A DNA stretch of 61,867 nt, from contig JAGAQJ010000048.1 of the NCBI GenBank assembly GCA_017622845.1, positions 1-61,867 of the forward strand. The letters run 5' to 3'. The notes beneath the pieces are model-generated. The model was not told where the DNA came from and did no database searches. It saw only the letters and a list, made by a program, of their open reading frames with translations. Origin of the DNA: Lachnospiraceae bacterium (lineage in GTDB: Bacteria; Bacillota; Clostridia; Lachnospirales; Lachnospiraceae). Below, one piece after another: positions 1 to 8,059 of this stretch; the first letter of the stretch is position 1, and each line of letters starts with the position of its first letter. A program made the translations under genes and the position numbers.

Positions 1-123
1 ACTCATCACAACCAAATCGCTATATCCGTTTTTGGTAATAAAAATAGGCTCCTGCTCCTTGTGTGCGATATTAGAAATCTCGGTTGTATTGCGTAAATCC
101 TTAATAGGCATAATGAGCGGCAT
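1..123 (-). CDS. Partial Phd/YefM-family antitoxin
   Basis: The first 41 codons are visible; the 3' end lies outside the window. The protein starts MPLIMPIKDLRNTTEIS and continues with a segment ending FITKNGYSDLVVMS, the usual N-terminal pattern of Phd/YefM antitoxins, which bind DNA and neutralise a RelE/ParE/Doc-type toxin. A Shine-Dalgarno sequence (GGAG) sits about 10 bases before the ATG. The toxin gene would be expected just downstream, outside the window. A second protein of this family lies at 54324-54584. Confidence 0.8.
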   Translation of the reverse strand, partial: MPLIMPIKDLRNTTEISNIAHKEQEPIFITKNGYSDLVVMS

Positions 124-149
124 AATGCTTCACTCCTTTCTTTGACACA

Positions 150-178
150 ATTATAGCATAATTATGCTCAAATAACAA
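150..178 (-). promoter_or_regulatory. Promoter and palindromic operator of the Phd-like gene
   Basis: On the minus strand TTGTTA (173-178) and TATAAT (150-155) are spaced by 17 bases. A perfect 14-bp palindrome AGCATAATTATGCT (155-168) fills most of the spacer. Phd/YefM antitoxins usually repress their own promoter through such palindromes, so this is a likely autoregulatory operator (inference). Confidence 0.6.
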
Positions 179-206
179 CCAAAAAAGCAACATGATGAAA
201 ATTTTA

Positions 207-342
207 GTAACAGTTCAGCCCAGAGGTTTGCACTCGCTGCAAACCTCGTAAGAAAACGCAGCGGATGAAAGACTCAAGGCCCCACGAAGTGGTTCTGCAT
301 GCCTTGAGTCATGTAACAGGAAGCCGAAGGCTGAACTGTTAC
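207..342. repeat. Dispersed palindromic element, copy 1
   Basis: A 136-bp non-coding element bounded by the perfect inverted pair GTAACAGTTCAGCC (207-220) and its complement (329-342). Inside are a 10-bp-stem hairpin (222-246) and a second one with arms GACTCAAGGC/GCCTTGAGTC enclosing the small hairpin CCACGAAGTGG. The same architecture recurs in opposite orientation at 12399-12532, and pieces occur at 17414-17446, 20553-20590 and 52861-52874. It resembles a MITE or REP-like family; no coding potential is seen. Confidence 0.75.
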
Positions 343-575
343 AAATTTTAATATATCATGATATCAGGGGCAAAAGGTCTAAACCCACATGAGCAAGTGT
401 AAGACCTTGAAACCCGCCCCGATATGAGCATAAAAGTGGGATGTATATCCCACGATATGCGAATAGCGAGCAGGAGTGTGGGAGTGCGCAGTACGGAACA
501 ATCCGCAGGCATCATAGTTAGGGCTTTTGACCCCAAAATCATGTCATAGAGTAATATAATTTACTGAAAAATTTC
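343..575. other. Intergenic region with nested inverted repeats, no gene recognised
   Basis: No convincing reading frame is present. Inverted pairs are GGGGC (367-371) with GCCCC (416-420), enclosing AAGGTCT (374-380) with AGACCTT (402-408), then GTGGGAT/ATCCCAC (436-453). The segment could be folded RNA or more of the neighbouring repeat element. It was not identified further. Confidence 0.4.
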
Positions 576-604
576 TTGACAGTTGGTCTGAGATAAGATA
601 TATT
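576..604 (+). promoter_or_regulatory. Promoter of the glycyl T-box leader
   Basis: TTGACA (576-581) and TATATT (599-604) are separated by 17 bases, a good sigma-A promoter directly before the T-box leader. Confidence 0.75.
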
Positions 605-610
605 ATTCAA

Positions 611-890
611 CAAACCCAAAGAGAAAATACTAAGAAAAGAAATAGTACATGTTTATCCGATTTCAGAGAGAGGGTGTGTGGTGCGAACCCTTATGAAGAA
701 AACATAGAAGGCGTCTTGGAGTAGCGGAGTGAATAAAGTAGCGTCCGACGGAAAATTCCACCGTTAAAAGGAATGTAGTATAAGATGTTAAATCCGTACT
801 ATGATAAAAGCGCAGATGGTTATCTGAATTTAGGTGGAACCGCGGTTATATTCGCCCTAAGTATATTAGTTTATACTTAGGGCTTTTTTA
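611..890 (+). ncRNA. T-box leader, glycine specificity
   Basis: The leader contains the T-box core AGGTGGAACCGCGG (832-845), a stem I region with the typical AGAGAG element near 665-672, and a rho-independent terminator of GCCCTAAGTATA (854-865) and its complement (872-883) followed by a T-run. A GGC triplet at 710-712 is the likely specifier codon for glycine, matching the glycyl-tRNA synthetase gene downstream. In this family uncharged tRNA pairs with the leader and prevents termination. The leader looks intact although the gene it controls is broken. Confidence 0.88.
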
Positions 891-998
891 TTTCTGCCCA
901 ACAGGGAATTAACGTCGGTGTACAGCAGCAACACGCTAAAGCTTCACAGGACAATTCTTTGTCATTTTCAAAAATAAAAGAAAGGTTAGGTAATTAAG

Positions 999-1925
999 AT
1001 GGAGAGACGGAATTTTTCAATGGACGAAGTAGTTTCATACTGCAATCAGTATGGTTTCATTTTCCAAGGAAGCGAGATTTATGGCGGACTCGCCAACACT
1101 TGGGATTACGGTCCTTTGGGAACACGATTGAAAAATCAGGTTAAAGATGCCTGGAGATATTATTTTATTCAGATGCGGGAAAACAGCTATGAAGTAGATG
1201 CGGATATCTTGATGAATCCAAGAGTTTGGGAAGCAAGCGGACATCTTGCTGGCTTTTCAGACCCGTTGCTTGACGGAATAGAATTTTTTTAAAGCCTTGG
1301 ATTACCTTCAGAAAAATTACGTTTTCATGACCATGACAAATTAGCGCATTATGCGAAAGAGGCTTGTGATATTGAATATCAATTTCCATTTGGATGGGGT
1401 GAAATTAACGGTACTCATAACAGAACTAATTTTGATCTCACACGTCATCAGGAATATTCCGGAAAATCAATGGAATACTTTGACGAAACTACAAAGGAAA
1501 AGTATATTCCATACATTATTGAATCAACTTATGGATTAGACCGGATTATATTGGCATTACTATTTGAAGGCTTACACGTTGAACAGATTAGTGATACAGA
1601 CAGCCGCATTGTTTTTAATATTAAGCCGGCTCTTGCGCCAATCAAAATCAATATACTGCCATTAATGAAAAAGAAACATGCCGAGAAAGCCAGGGAATTA
1701 TATGCAATGCTCGCTAAATATTGCATGGTACAGTATGAAGAGTCTGGAAGTATTGGAAAGAGATATCGCAGAGGAGATGCGATAGGTATTCCATATGCAA
1801 TTACAGTTGACGATACAACACTGGAACAAGATACTGTAACCGTCAGGGATAGAGATACTATGGAGCAGTGTGTAATTCCGGTAAGTGAATTCATTTCTTT
1901 TTTGGCGGAAAAATCTTTAATATAA
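999..1925 (+). pseudogene. glyQS: Glycyl-tRNA synthetase (single-chain type), internally deleted
   Basis: One reading frame carries both ends of a class II glycyl-tRNA synthetase. The first ~92 codons include the conserved [18 protein letters not shown] and [12 protein letters not shown] segments. Then comes an in-frame TAA (1290-1292), followed by the C-terminal half from SLGLPSEKLRFHDHDKLAHY through the anticodon-binding domain. A full protein of this family has about 460 residues; roughly 150 are missing, including the class II motif 2 region (the FRNE arginine). Deletion plus stop codon make catalysis very unlikely. A second, intact synthetase must exist elsewhere in the genome (inference). 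The intact T-box leader upstream shows that the gene was once glycine regulated. Confidence 0.88.
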
Positions 1926-1985
1926 TTTGTTTCGCTCCGATAAATGTTCTGACACAGAAAAATCGAAATTGATGTAAACCAAAGG

Positions 1986-2016
1986 GCAGTCTTATTAAAC
2001 CACAAGACTGCTTTTT
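1986..2016 (+). terminator. Rho-independent terminator after glyQS
   Basis: GCAGTCTT (1986-1993) and AAGACTGC (2004-2011) form an 8-bp stem followed by TTTTT. The stretch from here to 2138 holds no recognisable gene. Confidence 0.75.
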
Positions 2017-2138
2017 CGTTTACACCAGCTCCGCTTGTTTCCTTAACAATTTGTCACTTTCTTATTTTCTCCCCCGCTGCGGGTTTGGATTTTTTGTGCC
2101 ACTTCTTTTCTTCCTCTTGCTGAACTGCTTCTGCCATC

Positions 2139-3311
2139 CTACTTCAAAACCGCCGCATGATTGACAACAGCAGTGCTGTACAAAAACAGAATATCCGCCC
2201 CCTCAAAATCAACATATTCCCCAATCAGATCAGAACTGATATACCGAAGGTCTACCAGCGTAATCTCACGATATGCCTCCAGAAAAAGCGGCGCAAGGCT
2301 GCTTGTATAAGAATCTCTAAAAATAATAAGCCGTTTGTCTGTTGCTGCAAGAGGGCTTTGAATGACCTGAATCGACGACGCTCCGCCCAGAAACACGTCA
2401 TATTTATCCAGGCTCATTTCCTCTGTAAGTTTGTCAAGCCGGTAGACAGGTTTTAACACCGCACCTTTTTCCTCCGACATTGTAACCTTTCCATCCAAAA
2501 TATTTTCCTCAAGATTCCACACCGATGCTTTCTCAATCGTCTCATCCGTGAGATATATGATTGTGTCAGGCTTCATCGGAAGCGCTGCCTGACCATAATA
2601 CACACCGTAAAAGTTTTCAATTGCATGTTCTTCAAAATCTGCTTTTTGCAGCTTCAGATACTCACCAACGCCCAAAGCCTCGCCAATTTTTGCTGCTGTG
2701 TCAAAAAGCTGTTCCTGCCTCCAATGCGTGTCCGTCCGATAATAATCGCCGATATCAAGACTTGACGAGATATCCATATCATTCCAGTTCTGACCGCTGT
2801 CCTCAAGCTCCTGCATCAAAATTCCCGTCATCTGTGTATAATCAATCGACGGATATCCGTTTTGTTCTGCTAAAAAATAATTTTTATCCGGTACCATAGC
2901 ATACCATGTATTTTGATTTGGAAAATACTGATGTTTTAATGAAGTCATTTTTCCAGCCAGGCGTCTTACTGAAGCCCCGTCAAGCGGATATTCCAGCTTT
3001 GAGGCATATCCATCCACGACATAGATATCATTGTTTTCCTTTTGTCTTAACACATCATAAGCAAAATATGCCTTGATGCGCCTAAGCCCGTCCCGAAACG
3101 GGAAATGGTCAAGCAGATATGTTTCCATATCCTCCATAAAAGACTTATCAGTCAGACTGGCTGCTGTCAGCTTCGGCTTTTGGGCAAGCCGTCTTCTCTC
3201 AGACTCCGAAATCGTCTTTGAGGAACAGAGTGTGAACACCAGTACGATACCAGCCATATAAAAAAGCAGCGTCAAAATAATAACACGATGCTTCTGCCTG
3301 CCCTTCCTCAT
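2139..3311 (-). CDS. SGNH/DHHW-family protein, acyltransferase partner
   Basis: A 390-residue protein with one N-terminal membrane segment (about residues 9-28) and an extracytoplasmic AlgX/AlgJ-like SGNH domain. The family hallmark DHFPFRDGLR lies at residues 68-77, DTHW at 194-197 (DHHW in relatives) and the FRDSYTSS serine block at about 331-338. In known systems such proteins transfer an acyl group, handed over by a membrane-bound O-acyltransferase, to a secreted polymer. The MBOAT gene lies 41 bases upstream on the same strand, so the two probably form one acylation unit. The acceptor polymer is unknown. Start: a TGAG-rich region with a weak ribosome binding site precedes the ATG. Confidence 0.82.
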   Translation of the reverse strand: MRKGRQKHRVIILTLLFYMAGIVLVFTLCSSKTISESERRRLAQKPKLTAASLTDKSFMEDMETYLLDHFPFRDGLRRIKAYFAYDVLRQKENNDIYVVDGYASKLEYPLDGASVRRLAGKMTSLKHQYFPNQNTWYAMVPDKNYFLAEQNGYPSIDYTQMTGILMQELEDSGQNWNDMDISSSLDIGDYYRTDTHWRQEQLFDTAAKIGEALGVGEYLKLQKADFEEHAIENFYGVYYGQAALPMKPDTIIYLTDETIEKASVWNLEENILDGKVTMSEEKGAVLKPVYRLDKLTEEMSLDKYDVFLGGASSIQVIQSPLAATDKRLIIFRDSYTSSLAPLFLEAYREITLVDLRYISSDLIGEYVDFEGADILFLYSTAVVNHAAVLK

Positions 3312-3352
3312 AATCTCATCACCCCCTCTATATCAAACTCCCTGCCCGATTC

Positions 3353-4795
3353 CTAAAACCGAAAATACAAGAAAGGATTAAAGGAACCGTCAATCAGATA
3401 TGCGGTACACAGCAGCAAAAGCACTGCCGTAAAAAGAACTCTCAGCAGCCGCACCGCCGCAGCCCCGAATCTGATGCCATTCAACCGCTCCTGTGCCCTC
3501 TGCCACAGCCATAAAGGAACAGGCGTCGAACCAATCAGTCCGATACACAAAATTCCGATTCTGTTTCTCAGCAGATAAGCATCCATTTCAGGCTTCACTG
3601 CAGCATGACCGATACGGCTTCCGCAGCCTGCAAGCGCCTGTATATCTGCAAACGCGCCAGTCAGCGTGTCATTTTGGAAAATCAAAAAGCTTATGATAAT
3701 CACCGCTGCAACGTACAAATGCCGGAAAAAGCCCGCAATATATCGCGGAAAGCTGATATCTGCTCCTGCAGACAGCCTGCTGCATCCCTTTTCCATCACA
3801 AGGAGCACTGCAAACATCAGCCCCCATAATATAAAGTTCCATCCTGCTCCATGCCACAAACCAGTCAGGAACCAGACCGCAAATATGTTAAAAATCCATC
3901 TTATCATGCGGACTCTGTTTCCGCCCAGGGGAATATACACATAATCCCGAAACCACGCGCCCAATGTAATATGCCATCGCCGCCAAAACTCACTGATACT
4001 CTTTGAAATAAAAGGGTATCTGAAATTTTCAGGAAAATGAAAGCCAAAAATATTTCCCAAGCCAATTGCCATATCGGAATATCCCGAAAAGTCAAAGTAA
4101 ATCTGCAGCGACACGGCTATGGCATATGCCCATGAAAGCGCAATACCTCTCTGCTCAAGCGCCAAGACCTCCGCCGCAAACTCACCGATTACATTGGCAA
4201 TCAATACCTTTTTGCCAAGTCCGGCGGCAAAGCGTACGATTCCCTGTTCAAGGCTGCCGTACAGCTCCGAACTATCCATTCCTTTTACAAGTGTCTGCTC
4301 AATCTCGCTGTACCTGACAATCGGTCCTGCCACAAGCTGCGGAAACAGCGTGACATATGCAGCATAGGTAATAAAATTTTCCTGCCGTTTTACCCTCCCA
4401 TGCCAGACATCAATGCAATAGCTTGCAATCTGAAAGGTATAAAAAGAGATGCCGATTGGAAGCGCTGCTGTCTTTATCCGGATGCCGAATAGATTTTCCA
4501 TAAAAAAGTGAAAATACTTAAAATAAAACAATGCTGCAAACGGCAAAAGGACAGACAGCATATAAAATGCCCTGCCTGCCCTCTCCTCCCGAAAACGGTC
4601 CATTAACAGCACAAGTACAAACGATATCACAATCTGCATCAGCATCAGGAGGACATACACAGGCTCTCCCCATGCATAAAACAGAAGCGACATCACAAAA
4701 AGGATAAAATTCCTGCCCTTTTGCGGAACCATAAAATAGAAAAGAACTGCGCACGGCAGAAAAAAGTATAAGAATGTAATACTGGAAAAAAGCAT
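3353..4795 (-). CDS. MBOAT family O-acyltransferase (AlgI/DltB-like)
   Basis: A 480-residue polytopic membrane protein with all MBOAT signatures: LPIGISFYTFQ near residue 113, SGYSDMAIGLG near 238, SEFWRRWHITLGAWFRDYVY around 268-287 and the catalytic-histidine segment LTGLWHGAGWNF, with His at about residue 315. The family moves acyl groups across or at the membrane to polymers such as alginate or teichoic acid. It is followed by its SGNH partner and preceded by a DUF4358 lipoprotein gene with 18 bases between. A very similar cassette lies at 6828-9469. Confidence 0.93.
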   Translation of the reverse strand: MLFSSITFLYFFLPCAVLFYFMVPQKGRNFILFVMSLLFYAWGEPVYVLLMLMQIVISFVLVLLMDRFREERAGRAFYMLSVLLPFAALFYFKYFHFFMENLFGIRIKTAALPIGISFYTFQIASYCIDVWHGRVKRQENFITYAAYVTLFPQLVAGPIVRYSEIEQTLVKGMDSSELYGSLEQGIVRFAAGLGKKVLIANVIGEFAAEVLALEQRGIALSWAYAIAVSLQIYFDFSGYSDMAIGLGNIFGFHFPENFRYPFISKSISEFWRRWHITLGAWFRDYVYIPLGGNRVRMIRWIFNIFAVWFLTGLWHGAGWNFILWGLMFAVLLVMEKGCSRLSAGADISFPRYIAGFFRHLYVAAVIIISFLIFQNDTLTGAFADIQALAGCGSRIGHAAVKPEMDAYLLRNRIGILCIGLIGSTPVPLWLWQRAQERLNGIRFGAAAVRLLRVLFTAVLLLLCTAYLIDGSFNPFLYFRF

Positions 4796-4813
4796 AACCG
4801 CCTCGTCTATGAT

Positions 4814-5422
4814 TTATATTGGATTTGTCTTATCCAAGGTGTCAGATACTTTCATTTCTCTTGCTTTTGCCGCTTCAATTGCCTTTTCAAGCACAGCATC
4901 GGCTGTCTCCTGATATCCCATCACAAAAAAGATATCCTTACCCAAAATCACGGCGTACTGCTTCTCTGCAGTAACGCAAATCCACTTGGACGGGTCCACG
5001 CTGTCCATAATCTGCTGTCTTATCGCCTCCGCGTCAGCTTCCTCATTTGTTCTGATGTATATGGCGCTGTATGGCGTGGAAGTCATCATAGATTCTGACA
5101 AATACACACCCTCTATGCCATTGAGGTTTACAAGCCCTGTCTGATACTCGATCAAATCCTCGTCATTCAAGTCAAGCTCTGTCGTTGTGATATTGGAGGG
5201 AAGCAGGTCCTCTGCCACTCCTCCGTATACCTCCTCCATAAATGCCGATACTTCCTCTGCACTTTCCAGATGTACCATTCCTGCGGAATCCGCTGCCGCC
5301 TCCGTTGTCACTTCATCTGAACTTCTGCCGCTGTCATTGCCGCAGCCTGCGAGCATTGACACCGACAGCATGAAAGCTGCTGCCAAAATCCCTGCTTTAC
5401 TCATCATTGTTTTTTTCTTCAT
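4814..5422 (-). CDS. DUF4358-type lipoprotein
   Basis: A 202-residue protein with a lipoprotein signal peptide (hydrophobic core, lipobox LAGC near residue 26) followed by an Asp/Glu-rich linker and a small domain that I recognise as DUF4358 from its pattern (DLLPSNITTTELDLNDEDLIEYQTG). Its molecular function is not known. The ribosome binding site AAAGGAGG stands 10 bases before the ATG. It sits between the anti-sigma gene and the MBOAT gene, on the same strand, so it may belong to the envelope acylation unit. Confidence 0.75.
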   Translation of the reverse strand: MKKKTMMSKAGILAAAFMLSVSMLAGCGNDSGRSSDEVTTEAAADSAGMVHLESAEEVSAFMEEVYGGVAEDLLPSNITTTELDLNDEDLIEYQTGLVNLNGIEGVYLSESMMTSTPYSAIYIRTNEEADAEAIRQQIMDSVDPSKWICVTAEKQYAVILGKDIFFVMGYQETADAVLEKAIEAAKAREMKVSDTLDKTNPI

Positions 5423-5562
5423 AAGAAGCCATCCTCCTTTTACTACATGATTTCTTTGAATAACAGTAACAGTAATTCTATTATTACCCTATATTTCCAT
5501 CTCTATTCACGGACACAGAACACGCATGCAGGCAGCCGTGCACCGCTGCCCGTAATAATGCA

Positions 5563-6090
5563 TTATTCTGCTATCCTGTAAACCATACCCTCATCAAGCA
5601 TTTCTTCCAGCAGATTCAGAACATATGTTTGTCTTTCTTCCAACAGCGCCTCTCTGTCATCTGCAGGCGCATATATCTGAATCTCACTGTCTATTCGCAG
5701 TTCTGCATTATCTGTATCCAGTACCCTTGCCGTATAAACCGGTCCGCTGTTTCTTCTAACATCAGCCTCCAGTATCTCGACGGTTGCCGCAAAGCAGTAT
5801 CTTGCGTCCGCACCGCCTCTATCCATGCCTGATGCATCTATCCCTTCCGCTGCATATTCAGGTGCGGCTGCCATATCCATACCGCTTCCGCCGCTCAGCG
5901 CATTTCTCGTCTGAAAAGGCACTATTACTGCCACACACAGGCATGCTGCCGCTGCAGCCGCCCATGCCGCATAAGGAATATGCTTCCTGCTGCTCTTCTT
6001 TGTATCAAGCCCGGCTTCTATGCGCGCCCATAAATCCGGCGTCTCGCTGGCGGCAAGCTCCTTATATTCCTTCTCCAAATCCTTACTCAT
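5563..6090 (-). CDS. Probable membrane anti-sigma factor
   Basis: A 175-residue protein with a short cytoplasmic N-terminus, a transmembrane segment near residues 41-58 (alanine-rich, then VAVIVPF) and an extracytoplasmic C-terminal domain. The N-terminal motif ETPDLWARIEAGL is common in zinc-less anti-sigma factors of Clostridia. The gene overlaps the upstream ECF sigma gene by 8 bases, the classical sigma/anti-sigma arrangement. It presumably sequesters the sigma factor until an envelope signal is sensed (inference). The gap to the next gene (5423-5562) holds a GC-rich inverted repeat, GGCAGC with GCTGCC, without a T-run. Confidence 0.75.
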   Translation of the reverse strand: MSKDLEKEYKELAASETPDLWARIEAGLDTKKSSRKHIPYAAWAAAAAACLCVAVIVPFQTRNALSGGSGMDMAAAPEYAAEGIDASGMDRGGADARYCFAATVEILEADVRRNSGPVYTARVLDTDNAELRIDSEIQIYAPADDREALLEERQTYVLNLLEEMLDEGMVYRIAE

Positions 6091-6616
6091 AACCGCATCT
6101 CCTCAACTTCTTAACAGCATTCTGATACCGCCATGTGACTGTTCCCAAGGGAAGCTTCAATATATCTGCTATTTGCTGAAAAGTCATATCTCCCATAATT
6201 TTCAGGTTCACAATCTCACGCTCATTTGGTTTCAGCGTATCGAGAGCCTGCCTGAGATTCATGTCTGAGATGACCTGCTGCTCAATACATTCCTTAGAAG
6301 CATTTTCCTCGGAATAGTCCCCGAAATCCTCCGCCAGCACCTCGCGCTTCGTCTTTCTGAGAAGGTCTATCGCCATATTCCTGGCAATTGATGCCATCCA
6401 TGCCCTGTGACCATTTCCGCCATGATATGTATCTGCAAGCCTCCACAGCTTTATAAAAAACTCACTGGTCACATCCTCTGCATCTTCACGGTTTGCTGCA
6501 ATCTGATACACAATCGAATAAATGTATCCGACATATGCCTCATATATCTCATGCAGTGCATTTTTGTCACCCAGCTTCATGCGCTCCATGCATGCACTAA
6601 ACTGTTTTTCCTCCAC
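6083..6616 (-). CDS. ECF-type RNA polymerase sigma-70 factor
   Basis: A 177-residue protein with sigma region 2 (residues about 20-90, with REDAEDVTSEFFIKLWRLADTYHG) and region 4 (about 115-170, with LKPNEREIVNLKIMGDMTFQQIADIL and a helix-turn-helix). Start codon is GTG with GGGAG five bases upstream. It directs transcription of a small regulon, often including its own operon. The gene overlaps its putative anti-sigma gene. The genes downstream suggest a link with cell-surface polymer acylation (inference). Confidence 0.92.
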   Translation of the reverse strand: MEEKQFSACMERMKLGDKNALHEIYEAYVGYIYSIVYQIAANREDAEDVTSEFFIKLWRLADTYHGGNGHRAWMASIARNMAIDLLRKTKREVLAEDFGDYSEENASKECIEQQVISDMNLRQALDTLKPNEREIVNLKIMGDMTFQQIADILKLPLGTVTWRYQNAVKKLRRCGYE

Positions 6617-6694
6617 ATAAACTCCCTTCCGGAAAAATAGATAATACCTTTGTTCAAAAGCCTTAATATTCCCTCCAGCAGCCTCTTGATATCT

Positions 6695-6700
6695 ATTATA
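6695..6700 (-). promoter_or_regulatory. Possible -10 element upstream of the sigma gene
   Basis: TATAAT on the minus strand, about 80 bases before the sigma-factor start. No good -35 was found at the usual distance, so the call is weak. Confidence 0.3.
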
Positions 6701-6785
6701 CGTTTTTCCTCTGTATTTTTATGGCTAAGCTGTCATTTTTTTGATGATGCGGCATATTTCCTCTGCATGCTTAGAATCATAATAA

Positions 6786-6810
6786 GGGGAGCCTTTCCAA
6801 AAAGCTCCCC
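6786..6810 (-). terminator. Terminator after the second SGNH gene
   Basis: On the minus strand GGGGAGC and GCTCCCC (7-bp stem) are followed by a TTATTAT stretch, 17 bases after the stop codon of the gene at 6828-7961. Confidence 0.55.
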
Positions 6811-6827
6811 CAACTTCCATGCAGGAT

Positions 6828-7961
6828 TTACCGGGAAATGAGCGTCGGCTCCGCAAATACCTCACAATAACGCTCCGCACGCTCCCAGATAACGACATCG
6901 GGCTTGTACCGCTCATACATGCTGTACTGAAAATCCCTCGCATCCTCCCAGTAGACCTCTTTATAGTAGCCCTTGCACACTGCCGACAAAAATCCGCCAA
7001 AGGAATCACCTACATACAAGAGTACCTGGTCGTGATACTGCTCTTTATCGGCTGAATCCGTGTCAAATACATACACCGTATCAATTTTATACTTGTCAGC
7101 CAAACCTGCCATTCCTGCAAGGTCTCCCGCATAATCTGTAGCATCCACCCGGAATTTCACAGAGTCCAGCTCCGCATATGTTCCATATACCGTCTTAAAA
7201 AATTCCTGCATATTCACAAAGGCGCCCATCTGGTTGCTGTGTGAATCCGTGCTGTAATAAAGCTGTGCCTTCTCCTTGTTTGCCATCAGCGCGTCCTTGG
7301 GATAAACAAACACCAAATCCGTGTTCTCCTCAAGATAAGAAGCCAACTGCTCTCCCCTTGACATCTCATTCACTCTTGCTATGGTGTCCGGCATATTTTC
7401 CGGATAGATAATCTCCTTATTCGGTATGCACATCGTGTAAAATTCAATGCCCTTCTCTGCCAAATGCTCTCTTGTTGCAATGAGGTTGGCTGCAATTGCC
7501 GCCATTTCTTCTTCTGAGAAATGATTAATTCCCATGTAATCCCATATCGGATGACCGTCCAGCTCTGTCTTATAGAAAAACATGCTGTTTTTTCCCATCA
7601 ATACCTGCGTTGACTCAATATAAGTCCCTCCTGTAAGCAGTGAGGTCAGCTCTGTGTTGAACGCAATCAGCTTTGTCCTGCCGAACAGCCCGTCTGTAAA
7701 GGTATTGATACTGTTCTGCAGTCTGGTAAACAAAGGTTCTTTTACAGATGGCGCAGACGCCGCTTCATCCTCTTGTTCTTCGTCCTTCTGTATCTCACTG
7801 CCGTCTGTTATCGTTCCGTTATTTTCCAGAATAGCAAGTTCCTCCTCTGTAAGCTGCTGTTCCTGTTCCTTAGGTAGGAAACTTCTTACAATGCTCACAA
7901 ACGGTATCACCAATATGAATATAAGAAAAGCTATCGTAATCCATTTGTCCCTGTTCTTCAT
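6828..7961 (-). CDS. SGNH/AlgX-like protein, partner of the second MBOAT
   Basis: A 377-residue protein with an N-terminal membrane segment (residues 7-27), an acidic linker (about 35-75), and an SGNH-type domain. STDSHSNQMG (DSH at about 239-241) and VGDSFGG (about 317-323) correspond to the two catalytic blocks; the tryptophan of DHHW is replaced. The start at 7961 is preferred over one 12 codons upstream because AAGGAT is correctly spaced before it. The gene lies about 100 bases after the MBOAT gene at 8060-9469. It is only distantly similar to the SGNH protein at 2139-3311. Confidence 0.8.
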   Translation of the reverse strand: MKNRDKWITIAFLIFILVIPFVSIVRSFLPKEQEQQLTEEELAILENNGTITDGSEIQKDEEQEDEAASAPSVKEPLFTRLQNSINTFTDGLFGRTKLIAFNTELTSLLTGGTYIESTQVLMGKNSMFFYKTELDGHPIWDYMGINHFSEEEMAAIAANLIATREHLAEKGIEFYTMCIPNKEIIYPENMPDTIARVNEMSRGEQLASYLEENTDLVFVYPKDALMANKEKAQLYYSTDSHSNQMGAFVNMQEFFKTVYGTYAELDSVKFRVDATDYAGDLAGMAGLADKYKIDTVYVFDTDSADKEQYHDQVLLYVGDSFGGFLSAVCKGYYKEVYWEDARDFQYSMYERYKPDVVIWERAERYCEVFAEPTLISR

Positions 7962-8059
7962 TTTATATGTTATCCTTTCCAAGACCTGCCATAGCAATTT
8001 GGTCCTGCTGAACTATATGCATCAAACCATACAAAATCGCTTCGCAACGGTTTGATATA

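Noticed and set aside
348-542. 64-codon minus-strand frame in the first intergenic region
   Set aside because: No ribosome binding site, and it covers nested inverted repeats; more likely chance.
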